Positions 7,782-17,393 of a DNA stretch of 52,963 nt are shown one piece after another; position 1 is the first letter of the stretch; each line of letters opens with the position of its first letter. Source of the stretch: JBAXXL01 sp038206725 (GTDB lineage: Bacteria; Bacteroidota; Ignavibacteria; Kapaibacteriales; UBA2268); assembly GCA_038206725.1 (NCBI GenBank), contig JBBRAO010000025.1, positions 1 through 52,963 on the forward strand. Direction: 5' to 3'. The translations under genes and the position numbers were made by a program. The notes beneath the pieces are model-generated. The model was not told the DNA's origin. It did no database searches and was given only the letters and a program-made list of their open reading frames with translations.

Positions 7782-10700
7782 TTATTTTTTTATTATAAGC
7801 AATTGATTTTCAATATAATCATTACCATATTCTATTTTAAAGAAATAGCTTCCGGAAATGTAATTTTTCAAATTAACCCGAATGGTGTGTTCACCGCTAT
7901 AATAGTAATTGAAACCTTCGTCCGATACTAACCTTCCGTTAAAGTCATATAGCTTAATACCAATAATTTGAGCGTCGTTGCTATAGAATTTCAGATTAAC
8001 AAAGTCAGTCGCAGGATTGGGATAAAGCGCTGTGTTTTGTTGTGAGGATCCGGTCAAAACTCCGGTTGTCGGAGCGGTAACAAAAGTAAATTGCTTCGAA
8101 ATTATGCCTTCTCCACCTTCTCCAATTGCGGCAACACGCCAGAAATAGCGTGTACTGGCTTTTAAGAAGATAGGAATAGATTGTTCAGAAGAAACTGTAT
8201 CGTTCAATACCATAGGCTCAAATGATATCTTATCGGACAATTGAATATGATAACTTGAAGCACCTTCCGATTTATTCCATTTCAGTAGGACCGAAGCGAA
8301 GTCCAAATCTTTCACTTGGTTTTCAGGAAATACTAAAACAGGTGCTAAACAAGCCGATTCAAATGACCAGATTGGTGAAAATTCACTTGGACCACCTGCA
8401 CTTAATGCCGAAACACGCCAGTAATATTTCTTCAAACCTTGCTCAATATCCATAAATGTAAATAGATTAGTATCTAACGACTTATTTAGAATTATTTGTT
8501 CGAAATCCGGATCCTTTGCAATTTGAAGATTGTAATACCCGGTTGTTGTAGAAGCATTCCAAGTCAGAACTGTTTTTGCCAAAATTCCTTTGGTCTTGTT
8601 GATTGGTTGGATTAAACCAACTTGATCAGGTATAGGAGGCAGATTTTTGATATAAGAGGTATAAACACCATTTCCGTGTGTACTTACAGCGGTAAATCCG
8701 TCGCTCTGACGTGTATCAATCATCATTATAACCATATTACCAATTAATTCAGGGCTTTCTTGTTGCCAAATAGTATTTGCTCCATTCAAATATGAGGTAA
8801 TGAATAATCCTGCCGAGGTACCGCAAAGATATAAGTATTTACCTTTAACTTTCAATATTTCAACCCAATGTGTCGCCGGACCGGCTCCACCGCCATTCGG
8901 ATTTTCTTCGAGATTTCCGGAAATGGATACCCAAGTTGAACCTGAGTCGGTTGAACGGAATAAACTGACTACACTATAATTTGAAAATGCAACAATTACA
9001 TCTTTGGCATCTTCAGGATTGGTTGCTATACATTGGACATTGCCGTATTTTGGAAATTCCATTCCTGTAATCTCTTTCGACTCAGGTTGACCTTCGTTGG
9101 ATTTGTCAACACGAAACACCCTGCCATAAGAAGTTCCAAAATAGAGGACATTAGCAGGCGATTTAGAGATATCCAATGCAGTAACCGCCTCAGCTCTCGA
9201 TTGACTTTGGTCAAAGTTATTCAATCTAGTCAAAGTTAAGCTATCCCAATTTTTAGAAATTGAATCCTTAGTATTAACAAACGGGATACTTTCTAAATCA
9301 TTATTACGCCAAACCAAATTACCACCGGCTACATACATAATGTTATTATTATTAGGATCCAATTTGAAAGGAGTGTTCCAAATAAAATCCTTGCCGCCAA
9401 TAGGGTCTATACGAGTAAAAACTTCATTTTTGCCGTTAGGTAATTGAACAGCGCGATAAATTTTTATTTTTGGCTGATAAGAAGAATTTTGTGACGTATA
9501 AATATAAGGATTACCATCGGGTACTTGGCAACAGAATCCGTCACCGCGAGAAGGTTCGCCCCATTTTTCAGCGTAGGAATTAGTTCTTTGAGATAAAGTT
9601 CCATTATCCTGCAAACCACCTAATAAATATTCGCTTCCGGGAGTACCTTTGTCAACTTCAATTGAATAAAATTGAGTTGTAAAATAGCCGTTATTGAGTG
9701 AAATCCATTCAACTCTATCGGCCATACAGTCAATAGTTTTATGTACGCCACCGTCGGAACCAGTGAACATAATGTTTGGGTTCGTGCGAGAAAAAACGAT
9801 AGTGTGATTATCTGCGTGATGATTTGGGTATCGATAAAAATAATCGCAATCTTCGAACGGGCAAGTACCGCCAATCCAATCCCAATTCGATGTCTTGAAC
9901 CCATCTTTGGAGCGATAAAGAGTTGTAGCTCCTAAAAATACAACATTCGGGTCGTCGGGTTTTACCTCAAGGCATAAGTTGTACGAAGATTGAGAATTCA
10001 TATGACCGCGAACCAATTCAGGACGAGGGAGATTTTCGGAACGATCTTCCCAAACACCACCATTACCTGAACCATCACCGCTGATATAGGTATATTTCCA
10101 AAAGCTGTGCCATAAGTCATCGCCCATAGAATTGGTTGTCCATTTACCATATTCAGGTGTTTCCGCGGCGAAATATACTTGTGATTCGTCGGATGGTGCT
10201 ATGCCAATTACGATACGAGCATATTTTGCAGGAAAGTTTTCTGGTGTAATATTGACCCAATTTGTTCCATTTATTGAACGGAATATCCCTGAAGGTTTAT
10301 TGTTTTGATAATAATTACTCACCGCCGCATAGAAAATGCCACTCGGCGATTGGTCAATTTCTATAAATCTGCCGAATGTATTTCCCTGACCGCCAAAAAC
10401 TGCTGTCCATAATGTCCCGCCGTCTTTGGAACGGTATATTCCACCTAATGCTGTTGAAACATAAACTTCGCCGTCATCGTTTGTAGCATAAGGGTTCATT
10501 AAAATTTTCCAGCAATAGTCAAATTTATTATCCCAAGTATCAGGCGTTAGTGTTGCTGTCGATGCTAATAAAAACCAAGTAAGACCGTTATCGGTTGATT
10601 TAAATATTCCGTCACCTTGAATAGCCGCGGAATTTCCCCAAAGTTCGCCGGTTCCGCAGTACCAAGTATCTTCACGACCCGGACGAGTGTCTTGAGTGAT

Positions 10701-11153
10701 GCAGGAAACTGATTGCAATTGCTGAGGATTGGAACGCTTGCTCCAAGACAGTCCGGCATCTATTGAACGCCATATACCACCTGAAACGCCTGCAGTTAAA
10801 ATTATATTTTCATTTCGAATGTCGAAAGCTAAAGCCCGAGTTCGTCCACCAACTTCATAAATACCTCTCTGTTCCCAGTAATTAGTGGATTGTAAACGAT
10901 TATTTGATTTGCTCAGCGCTTTACTATTTAGTGAAAAAATAAAACTATTTTCCCTTATTCTTATTCCCTTTGGAATTTTTCCGGTTTTCGGGTCCCTATG
11001 AAGTTGATTTTCCCAATATAGGCGTTCTTTTGAAAATTCTTCTGTTGGTCCGGTGTTTGAATACGGGGATGTTAAAGAATGTATCAAATACCAGATTGAT
11101 ATAGCACCTATCATTGAAAGTGCGGAAATTGAATATACTAAGATCTTTTTCAT
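7782..11153 (-). CDS. Asp-box beta-propeller protein with FN3 domains and T9SS sorting domain
   Basis: 1123 residues. An N-terminal hydrophobic helix (about 5-27) is the signal or anchor segment. Residues about 95-840 carry repeated Asp-box motifs (SIDAGLSW, STDNGLTW, SKDGGTLW, STDSGSTW) of a sortilin/VPS10-like or sialidase-like propeller. Two FN3-like domains follow (about 850-1030, each with a YYWRV or YFWRV core). A T9SS type A sorting domain (about 1040-1123) has ALYPNPATDFVNLKF and a C-terminal KK. The protein should be exported to the cell surface; the ligand is unknown. It starts 22 bases after the DUF58 stop and ends 28 bases before the BatD-like gene, so the three probably form one transcript. 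It is paralogous in design to the protein at 38564-41605. Confidence 0.85.
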   Translation of the reverse strand: MKKILVYSISALSMIGAISIWYLIHSLTSPYSNTGPTEEFSKERLYWENQLHRDPKTGKIPKGIRIRENSFIFSLNSKALSKSNNRLQSTNYWEQRGIYEVGGRTRALAFDIRNENIILTAGVSGGIWRSIDAGLSWSKRSNPQQLQSVSCITQDTRPGREDTWYCGTGELWGNSAAIQGDGIFKSTDNGLTWFLLASTATLTPDTWDNKFDYCWKILMNPYATNDDGEVYVSTALGGIYRSKDGGTLWTAVFGGQGNTFGRFIEIDQSPSGIFYAAVSNYYQNNKPSGIFRSINGTNWVNITPENFPAKYARIVIGIAPSDESQVYFAAETPEYGKWTTNSMGDDLWHSFWKYTYISGDGSGNGGVWEDRSENLPRPELVRGHMNSQSSYNLCLEVKPDDPNVVFLGATTLYRSKDGFKTSNWDWIGGTCPFEDCDYFYRYPNHHADNHTIVFSRTNPNIMFTGSDGGVHKTIDCMADRVEWISLNNGYFTTQFYSIEVDKGTPGSEYLLGGLQDNGTLSQRTNSYAEKWGEPSRGDGFCCQVPDGNPYIYTSQNSSYQPKIKIYRAVQLPNGKNEVFTRIDPIGGKDFIWNTPFKLDPNNNNIMYVAGGNLVWRNNDLESIPFVNTKDSISKNWDSLTLTRLNNFDQSQSRAEAVTALDISKSPANVLYFGTSYGRVFRVDKSNEGQPESKEITGMEFPKYGNVQCIATNPEDAKDVIVAFSNYSVVSLFRSTDSGSTWVSISGNLEENPNGGGAGPATHWVEILKVKGKYLYLCGTSAGLFITSYLNGANTIWQQESPELIGNMVIMMIDTRQSDGFTAVSTHGNGVYTSYIKNLPPIPDQVGLIQPINKTKGILAKTVLTWNASTTTGYYNLQIAKDPDFEQIILNKSLDTNLFTFMDIEQGLKKYYWRVSALSAGGPSEFSPIWSFESACLAPVLVFPENQVKDLDFASVLLKWNKSEGASSYHIQLSDKISFEPMVLNDTVSSEQSIPIFLKASTRYFWRVAAIGEGGEGIISKQFTFVTAPTTGVLTGSSQQNTALYPNPATDFVNLKFYSNDAQIIGIKLYDFNGRLVSDEGFNYYYSGEHTIRVNLKNYISGSYFFKIEYGNDYIENQLLIIKK

Positions 11154-11175
11154 AACTTCACCTTATTTTGGATGT

Positions 11176-12051
11176 TTAACGCCGTTTTGTTCTTTGTTTA
11201 AAGAAATTCATTAATGGCACTATATAATCTTGACCGGTTTGTATTTGTACCAAATCGATATTATTTTTCATAAAAGTTGTTTTCAAAAGTTTTTGCTGAT
11301 TTATCCATCTATCTCGATAATTATCGCGTATAATAGGGAAGGAGGTATCAATCCATTTTTCAACACCGCTCTCCAAGTCCTTTATTCTAACTAACCCTAT
11401 ATCGGGCAATTCACCTTCGCGTTCGTCGAAAATATGAACTGCGATTGTATCGTGCTTTTTGCCGGCGATTCGCATTGGTCTGTCAAAATCCGGTGCAATG
11501 AAATCGGAAATGACAAAGGCAATACTGCGCTTTTTCTGAACATTAGTTAGAAATGCCAAAGCTTGTCCAATATCAGTTCCTGAATTTTCGGGCTTGAAAT
11601 CTATAAGTTCACGTATAATCCTTAGAATGTGGGAGCGACCTTTTTTCGGAGGTATGTACTTTTCGACTTTATCGCTGAAAAGGATTAATCCAATTTTGTC
11701 GTTGTTCTGAATTGCTGAAAAAGCAAGTACAGCGGCAAGCTCGGTTATTATATCTTGCTTGAATTGTTTCTTGGTTCCGAATGATTCGCTTAGGGAAACG
11801 TCCACTAAAAGCATAACGGTTAATTCACGTTCTTCTTCGAATATTTTTACATAAGGTTCAGAATAACGTGCTGTTACGTTCCAATCTATTGTTCGGATTT
11901 CATCACCGTATTGGTAATTACGTACTTCGGAAAATGCCATACCGCGACCTTTGAACGCGCTATGGTATTCACCTGAAAAAATCTGTTTAGATAATCCTCG
12001 AGTTTTAATCTCAATTTTTCTAACTTTCTTTATTAATTCTGATGTTTCCAT
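11176..12051 (-). CDS. DUF58 / VWA-domain protein
   Basis: 291 residues. The DUF58 core is clear: FKGRGMAFSEVRNYQYGDEI and RTIDWNVTARYSEPYVKIFE. A von Willebrand A fold follows with metal-site residues DVSLS, the Thr in SGTDIGQAL, and the Asp in VISDFIAPD, so the MIDAS looks intact. Such proteins work with MoxR AAA+ ATPases in chaperone-like envelope functions. The frame opens at a TTG (12066), but the ATG at 12051 gives the family N-terminus METSELIKKVRKIEI. It is the first gene of a probable operon with the propeller and BatD-like genes. Confidence 0.88.
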   Translation of the reverse strand: METSELIKKVRKIEIKTRGLSKQIFSGEYHSAFKGRGMAFSEVRNYQYGDEIRTIDWNVTARYSEPYVKIFEEERELTVMLLVDVSLSESFGTKKQFKQDIITELAAVLAFSAIQNNDKIGLILFSDKVEKYIPPKKGRSHILRIIRELIDFKPENSGTDIGQALAFLTNVQKKRSIAFVISDFIAPDFDRPMRIAGKKHDTIAVHIFDEREGELPDIGLVRIKDLESGVEKWIDTSFPIIRDNYRDRWINQQKLLKTTFMKNNIDLVQIQTGQDYIVPLMNFFKQRTKRR

Positions 12052-12132
12052 TTTCTTGATGAACAATTATAAAAGATTTTTAAGACGAAATAAAAAATAT
12101 ATTATTAATGTTGTATTGCAAACAATTGTTAT

Positions 12133-13449
12133 CTAACAACTGAAAAATAGGAATTTTTTAATTGGTATTTCGATATACCATTTAAAATTTGATAGATAAT
12201 AATCCTTTTCTTTTTCAAACAAAGCGCCGCCATTTATAAATTCCTTTTCAGAACTGCCGAGCCAATTTATTTTTGCCGCCTTCCCTTCTTTAAAATCAAT
12301 AGTGATTTTGTTTGTACTAGTTTTGTCGGCGCCAATTAGTCCTTCTTCGTCGGAATAGAAGTATAAACTTTTCGCTTGCCCATTGCAGTATAAGCCGTTT
12401 ATTTTACCATCAACAAAGTCCACAAATAGCGTATCCCCGGTTATTTGGTCTATTCGTTCCACATTTACCGAATCGTTATGCATCATTGTAATAGCATTTC
12501 CGAATGATCGGATTTGCTTAATCTTATTGTTTTCGAATCGAATACAAATCGAATCCGCGTGTGTTTGAGTACCGGAATACCATATTACCGGATTTCCGAT
12601 AAGATAGATTTCACTCAGATATTTATTATAAATTGCTTTCTTGCATTTAGCCGCTAATGAATCTTTATTGATTTCAACAGATCCGGTACAAATATAATTT
12701 TCGTTATCCGTTCCGAAAAATGCTTCCATTATATTAGCGGATATGGTCATAGTGTCCAACTTCATTTCTGCCTGATTTTCGGAGTTTTTATTTAAAGTAT
12801 CTACTTGGAATAACACAGGAATACCTTTGGCGATAGCATAACTTTTTTCGGAGAAGTATTTTATAGAATCAGCGCGAATCACTGCGTTCGTAAATTTTCC
12901 GAAAATATGCGCATTACCGTCCACAAAACTCGTTCTGTCTTTACGAAAATATGTTACGTGATCGGCAAATATTATCGCTGAATCGTTTTCTACTACAACT
13001 TTTCCTGTAAAGTCCGCTATATGGTCATAAGCATCATAGGAACCGCTCGATGCGACTAAGGTTGTATTTCGGTCAATAATATTAACAGAATTCGAGGCGT
13101 AAGCCATTTGAGTGAATCCATAATAGATTGCGTCGTTAGTATATAAATTCAATGTACCTTGCTTAACAGCAACATTATGCCTTAGTATAACCGTGTTGGT
13201 TTCTTCAGTTTGTTGTGCATATTCGCTAAAAAGATTTATCGTGCCTTGGTTTAACCAAACGTGACCGTATAATGCTCTTTCTGTATATCCTTCACGCGTA
13301 GTAACAACCAAACTATCGGCAGGTTGCTTTAATATAATTTTCTTTTTGGTGTGTTTAACATCCTTTTCAACCGAAATCAAAAAAGCAGGACTCACCAAGC
13401 AAATCACAAGAATTATATATATTTTTTTAAATGTTTTCAATACTATCAA
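12133..13449 (-). CDS. OstA-like (LptA/LptD N-terminal-like) exported protein
   Basis: 438 residues. A signal peptide (about 5-26) is followed by repeated short beta-strands of the OstA/LptA jelly-roll type: GHVWLNQGTINLFSEYAQQ, AVKQGTLNLYTNDAIYYG, GKVVVENDSAIIFADHVTYF, ADSIKYFSEKSYAIAKG. These proteins form the periplasmic lipopolysaccharide bridge; no LptD barrel is attached. In-frame stop TGA lies directly before a TTG at 13449, and no ATG is available near the signal peptide. Translation must therefore start at TTG 13449 or TTG 13440, and 13440 gives a more usual signal peptide. It is divergent from the TPR gene, with about 53 bases between starts. Confidence 0.78.
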   Translation of the reverse strand: MIVLKTFKKIYIILVICLVSPAFLISVEKDVKHTKKKIILKQPADSLVVTTREGYTERALYGHVWLNQGTINLFSEYAQQTEETNTVILRHNVAVKQGTLNLYTNDAIYYGFTQMAYASNSVNIIDRNTTLVASSGSYDAYDHIADFTGKVVVENDSAIIFADHVTYFRKDRTSFVDGNAHIFGKFTNAVIRADSIKYFSEKSYAIAKGIPVLFQVDTLNKNSENQAEMKLDTMTISANIMEAFFGTDNENYICTGSVEINKDSLAAKCKKAIYNKYLSEIYLIGNPVIWYSGTQTHADSICIRFENNKIKQIRSFGNAITMMHNDSVNVERIDQITGDTLFVDFVDGKINGLYCNGQAKSLYFYSDEEGLIGADKTSTNKITIDFKEGKAAKINWLGSSEKEFINGGALFEKEKDYYLSNFKWYIEIPIKKFLFFSC

Positions 13450-13502
13450 TCAATTTATCGTCTTTAAGAAATACAATTTTTAAAATTACGAAAAAAATCA
13501 AT

Positions 13503-15335
13503 ATGAATATTAAAATTGCACTTTTTGCAACTCTGTTTTTACCATTATTTTTTGCATCAATTTATTCGCAAGACAAAGGCGGGGCTCAAACTGAGCGCTA
13601 TCAATTAGCGCAATCTTATGAAAATGCTGGTAATTACGAAGAAGCTGGTCGGCTTTACAAAGAATTATTTGATGAGCAAAAAAATAACGTGCAATTTTTC
13701 GAATCGTACTTAAAAGCGTATAAAGAATTACATAAATATTCTGAATTAATTGACGACGTAAAACTTTTTATTGAGAAACACCCACAAATTAAATATCGTT
13801 CCGTCTTGGCAGAGCTGTTTTGGAAAATAGGTGACAATGATAAAGCCAATGCCGAGTGGGAGGACATTATCGCCGATAACATCAAAAATCCCGAAGCTTA
13901 CGAGATAATTTCTTATGCTCAGATGGGTTTAAGACAATACGACAAAGCGATTGTCACTCTTTTAACCGGTAGAAAAAACATTGCTGTTAAGGGCTTATTT
14001 GCCGATCAATTAAGCCGTTATTACGCAATGACCCGCGATTTTAAAAATGGAATTGAAGAGGTATTGCTGTTAGAAGCCGATCCCGAACTACGTGGATATG
14101 CGCAAAGTCGTTTGTATGGTTTTCTGGAAAACACCCCCGCTATTGCATATATTGATCAACGGTTGAACAAAGAGATTGAAAAAAATCCCAATAATTACGA
14201 ACTTTACCAACTTTTGCTTTGGTATTACAGAACTACTAAACGTGAGGACAAAGCATTCGATGTTTGTATATTAATTGATCAAATGCGAAAAGCCGCGGGT
14301 AGAGAGATTTATTATTTCGCCGACCAAGCCCGATATGATGGCGATTACGAAATTGCTATCAAAGCCTACAATCACATATTAAATATGGGTAGTGCATCGC
14401 CATATCGTTCCACAGCATATTACGGCTTAACAAGAAGTTTGGAAGCCCGTGCACTCGATAACGATTCGATTAAAATGGATGAAATGAAAATGATTGTGGA
14501 TAGTTATATAAAAATGGCGAAAGATTTTGCGGCTAATTCGCAATCCGACGAATCCTTGCTGAGAGCGGCAAATTTGCAATATAAATATCTGAACAAGACC
14601 GACGATGCCGTAAAAATACTACAAAATTTGACTCAAAAGGCAAAAACAACTGATATTAAATCGAAAGCTTCATTAAAATTAGGTGAAATATATCTTGCAG
14701 AAAATAATTTGTCGAAAGCGAAGGACGAGTTTCGTAACGTTTTAACAAAATATATCAATTTAGATATCGCTGACGCTAACCAAGCTCAATACAATTTAGC
14801 GATGCTTGAGTACTATATTGGTAATCTGGATTCAGCAAAAGTGATGTTCGATAAACTATCTCTCGATAGCAAAAGCCAAGTTGCTAACGACGCGCTGGAA
14901 TATTCCGGGTTAATTACCGAAAACAAACCGAATGCTAAAGCAATGGATGTTTTCAGAAACGCCGAATTACTCGTACAGCAGAACAAACCTTTGGAAGCGG
15001 CAGAAAAATTTATAGCTGTTTCAGATGCGGCTTCAAAAGCGAATATTGGTGAAAAAGCATTAGTTAATGCCGCAAATATTTATGAAGAAGCTAAACAAAA
15101 GCCGAAAGCAATTGAAATTTGGAAAAGGTTAGCCGAAGAATATCCTCAAGGTATATATAGTGATTTAGTTTATTATAATATAGCAAATTACAACTCCGAA
15201 ATAAAAAATTACGACGAAGCGATGAAGTACTATAAAAAATTGTTGGTAGTTTATCCGCGTTCAATCTATCTGGAAGACGCCCGTAAAAAAGCTCGCGCTT
15301 TACGCGATGAAAAGAAAGTTACCGGGGCAGAATAA
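13503..15335 (+). CDS. Exported TPR-repeat protein
   Basis: 610 residues. A signal peptide (1-21, MNIKIALFATLFLPLFFASI) is followed almost entirely by TPR units, for example QLAQSYENAGNYEEAGRLYK, AYEIISYAQMGLRQYDKAIV, LGEIYLAENNLSKAKDEF, YNLAMLEYYIGNLDSAK and YYNIANYNSEIKNYDEAMKY. It is probably a periplasmic scaffold or an outer-membrane assembly factor. Its divergent partner is the OstA-like gene, which hints at envelope biogenesis but does not prove it. The frame is open from a TTG-type upstream region, but the ATG at 13503 begins the signal peptide. Its 3' end overlaps the convergent rsmE by 17 bases. Confidence 0.82.
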   Translation: MNIKIALFATLFLPLFFASIYSQDKGGAQTERYQLAQSYENAGNYEEAGRLYKELFDEQKNNVQFFESYLKAYKELHKYSELIDDVKLFIEKHPQIKYRSVLAELFWKIGDNDKANAEWEDIIADNIKNPEAYEIISYAQMGLRQYDKAIVTLLTGRKNIAVKGLFADQLSRYYAMTRDFKNGIEEVLLLEADPELRGYAQSRLYGFLENTPAIAYIDQRLNKEIEKNPNNYELYQLLLWYYRTTKREDKAFDVCILIDQMRKAAGREIYYFADQARYDGDYEIAIKAYNHILNMGSASPYRSTAYYGLTRSLEARALDNDSIKMDEMKMIVDSYIKMAKDFAANSQSDESLLRAANLQYKYLNKTDDAVKILQNLTQKAKTTDIKSKASLKLGEIYLAENNLSKAKDEFRNVLTKYINLDIADANQAQYNLAMLEYYIGNLDSAKVMFDKLSLDSKSQVANDALEYSGLITENKPNAKAMDVFRNAELLVQQNKPLEAAEKFIAVSDAASKANIGEKALVNAANIYEEAKQKPKAIEIWKRLAEEYPQGIYSDLVYYNIANYNSEIKNYDEAMKYYKKLLVVYPRSIYLEDARKKARALRDEKKVTGAE

Positions 15336-16011
15336 CCGAACTTATTGCCGCAATTACAGCAGTTTCGGCACGTAAACGGCGACAGCCAAGGTTTAGCTTT
15401 ACAGCATTTTGTGAAATAATCGCAATTTCATCATCCGAAAATCCACCTTCGGGACCGATGAAGAAACACAGTTTTTTTGGTGGGCTAATCTCAATTTTAT
15501 TAGCATTTACCCCATACTCGTCAGCTAAAATTATTTGTTCGGATGTGCAATACTCCAATGCTTTAGCGATGCTCATTTGCGGATGAATTTTTGGAAGTAG
15601 GGAGCGGCGGCATTGTTTAATCGCGGCGATAGCTTTGGCTTCCAAGCGAGCTACATTGACTTTATCTTTTTGGCTGAATTTAGTTGTTAGTGGAATGAAT
15701 TCTGTAATACCAAGTTCGATGGCTTTTTCCAAAGCAAACTCAAAGCGTTCACGGTTAGCGAGAATACCAAGTGCTAAAATGATTTGAGTACCGGTTTCAC
15801 CCATATTTTCGATAATGCTTTTTACTTTTAGGGTACAGCTTTTCTTCGAAAATGCGATTGCTTCGGCAATACCGCCGAGATTTTTGCCGTTGGAAATATA
15901 ACAGTCTTCGCCTTCTTTCAATCGAAGAGCTTTAATGTGGGTAAATTCCGAATCGCTAACCTCCAGCAAATCTGAAAACTTATCAAACTCGGGTATAAAT
16001 ATACATTCCAT
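15319..16011 (-). CDS. rsmE: 16S rRNA (uracil-1498-N3)-methyltransferase
   Basis: 230 residues, normal for RsmE. An N-terminal PUA-like domain (SEFTHIKALRLKEGEDCYIS) precedes a SPOUT methyltransferase domain. The domain contains ALGILANRERFEFALEKAIE, LTTKFSQ, AIKQCRRSLLP, and the knot motif FIGPEGGFSDDEI with the closing LGCRRLRAETAVIAAIS. It uses S-adenosylmethionine to methylate N3 of U1498 in the decoding region of 16S rRNA. The 3' end overlaps the TPR gene by 17 bases. Confidence 0.95.
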   Translation of the reverse strand: MECIFIPEFDKFSDLLEVSDSEFTHIKALRLKEGEDCYISNGKNLGGIAEAIAFSKKSCTLKVKSIIENMGETGTQIILALGILANRERFEFALEKAIELGITEFIPLTTKFSQKDKVNVARLEAKAIAAIKQCRRSLLPKIHPQMSIAKALEYCTSEQIILADEYGVNANKIEISPPKKLCFFIGPEGGFSDDEIAIISQNAVKLNLGCRRLRAETAVIAAISSVILPR

Positions 16012-16039
16012 TTGGAAAATTTAATGTTAATAATAGTTT

Positions 16040-16047
16040 CAAAAATA
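16040..16047 (-). promoter_or_regulatory. -7 box for rsmE
   Basis: CAAAAATA on the plus strand is TATTTTTG on the minus strand. It lies one base from the plus-strand -7 box of umuC. Confidence 0.55.
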
Positions 16048-16048
16048 A

Positions 16049-16056
16049 TAAATTTG
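16049..16056 (+). promoter_or_regulatory. -7 box for umuC
   Basis: TAAATTTG, 52 bases before the umuC ATG. I see no LexA-type dyad around it. Confidence 0.55.
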
Positions 16057-16107
16057 TATATCAAATTAGAAGTAATTTAAAATAATAATTGGAAATTTTG
16101 CATTCTT

Positions 16108-17376
16108 ATGATAAAAGCGGTTGGAATAATTGATTGTAATAGTTTTTACGCCTCGTGCGAGAAAATCTTCCGTCCGGAATTGGCGACAAAACCCGTTGTG
16201 GTGCTTTCCAATAACGACGGGATAGTTATAGCCTTGTCACAGGAAGCCAAAGATGTTGGCATAAAGCGTGGCTCACCGCTATTCCAAATTAAAAATATCA
16301 TAAAAAGATATAACGTTCAGGTGTTTTCGTCCAACTATTCTCTCTATGGCGATATTTCGCAGAGGGTTTTCTCCCTTGTGGATTCGATTGTTCCCGATAT
16401 GGAGATATATTCAATTGACGAAGCGTTTATCAACTTTACCGATGTAAATTTGGATTTGGGTGCATTTTGTAGGAACCTTAGAATGAAAATAGATAAGGGG
16501 GTTGGTATTCCTACCTCAATCGGCATAGCAAAAACGAAAACGCTTGCCAAAATCGCAAACAAAATCGCGAAAAAAGACTTTTCGCTGAGAGGTGTGTGCG
16601 ACATCAGCAAAATGGATGATATCAGCTCAGTTTTGAAACGTGTTCCTGTTGGCGATATCTGGGGAGTAGGGTGGAAGCACTCCGAGCGTTTGCGAAAATC
16701 CGGTATTGAGACCGCTTACGATTTCACTCAAGCCAATGAGAAATGGGTCAAAAAAAATATGACTGTGCAGGGATTGCGGACGCTTTATGAATTGCAAGGC
16801 AAACCGTGTATTGACATATCGCAAGCCGAACCGCCGAAGCAGTCTATATTATCTTCGCGCTCATTTGGAAGGGTTATTAGGAGCAAGGAGGAGATATTGG
16901 AGGCTGTGGCAACATACGTGACTCGAGCGGCGGATAAGATGCGTATGCAGTCGTCTGCGGCGAATTTGCTATATGTCTTTTTGCGCACCAGCCCGTTCAG
17001 CCAAACGCGCCAATATCACAACGGTGTTCAGATTCCTCTGCCTGTGCCGACTTCGGCTACTTCCGAGCTGTTGGCATACGCCACGGCGGGGGTTGAACAG
17101 ATTTACCGTGAGGGTTTCGATTATCAGAAAGCGGGAATTTTGCTTTCGGGTTTGGTTCCCTGCAACTTAGACCAATTCTCGCTGTTCGATCCCGAAGACC
17201 GTCAAAAGCTGAAAAAAGTTACTTTGGCTGTGGATGAAATCAATAAAAAAATGGGACGAAACACGGTGTTTTACGCCGCCGCCGGAGTAAAAAAGCCCTG
17301 GGAAATGCGCCGCGAATTCGAATCACCTCACTACACAACTCGCTGGAAAGATTTGCCGGATGTGAAAGCGGAGTAG
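16108..17376 (+). CDS. umuC: Y-family DNA polymerase, UmuC type
   Basis: 422 residues, the usual UmuC length. The palm motifs are IIDCNSFYASCEKIFRPEL with the catalytic Asp, and MEIYSIDEAFINF with the second Asp-Glu pair. TSIGIAKTKTLAKIANKIAK, the helix-hairpin-helix PVGDIWGVGWKHSERLRKSG and the little-finger region (LSSRSFGRVI) follow. It ends with the UmuC-specific tail (YAAAGVKKPWEMRREF...YTTRWKDLPDV). It would copy damaged templates. UmuC normally needs processed UmuD2, and no umuD is adjacent. Base composition rises in GC across the second half compared with the neighbours, a mild hint of transfer. Confidence 0.93.
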   Translation: MIKAVGIIDCNSFYASCEKIFRPELATKPVVVLSNNDGIVIALSQEAKDVGIKRGSPLFQIKNIIKRYNVQVFSSNYSLYGDISQRVFSLVDSIVPDMEIYSIDEAFINFTDVNLDLGAFCRNLRMKIDKGVGIPTSIGIAKTKTLAKIANKIAKKDFSLRGVCDISKMDDISSVLKRVPVGDIWGVGWKHSERLRKSGIETAYDFTQANEKWVKKNMTVQGLRTLYELQGKPCIDISQAEPPKQSILSSRSFGRVIRSKEEILEAVATYVTRAADKMRMQSSAANLLYVFLRTSPFSQTRQYHNGVQIPLPVPTSATSELLAYATAGVEQIYREGFDYQKAGILLSGLVPCNLDQFSLFDPEDRQKLKKVTLAVDEINKKMGRNTVFYAAAGVKKPWEMRREFESPHYTTRWKDLPDVKAE

Positions 17377-17393
17377 GAGGAGGAGCATTCATA

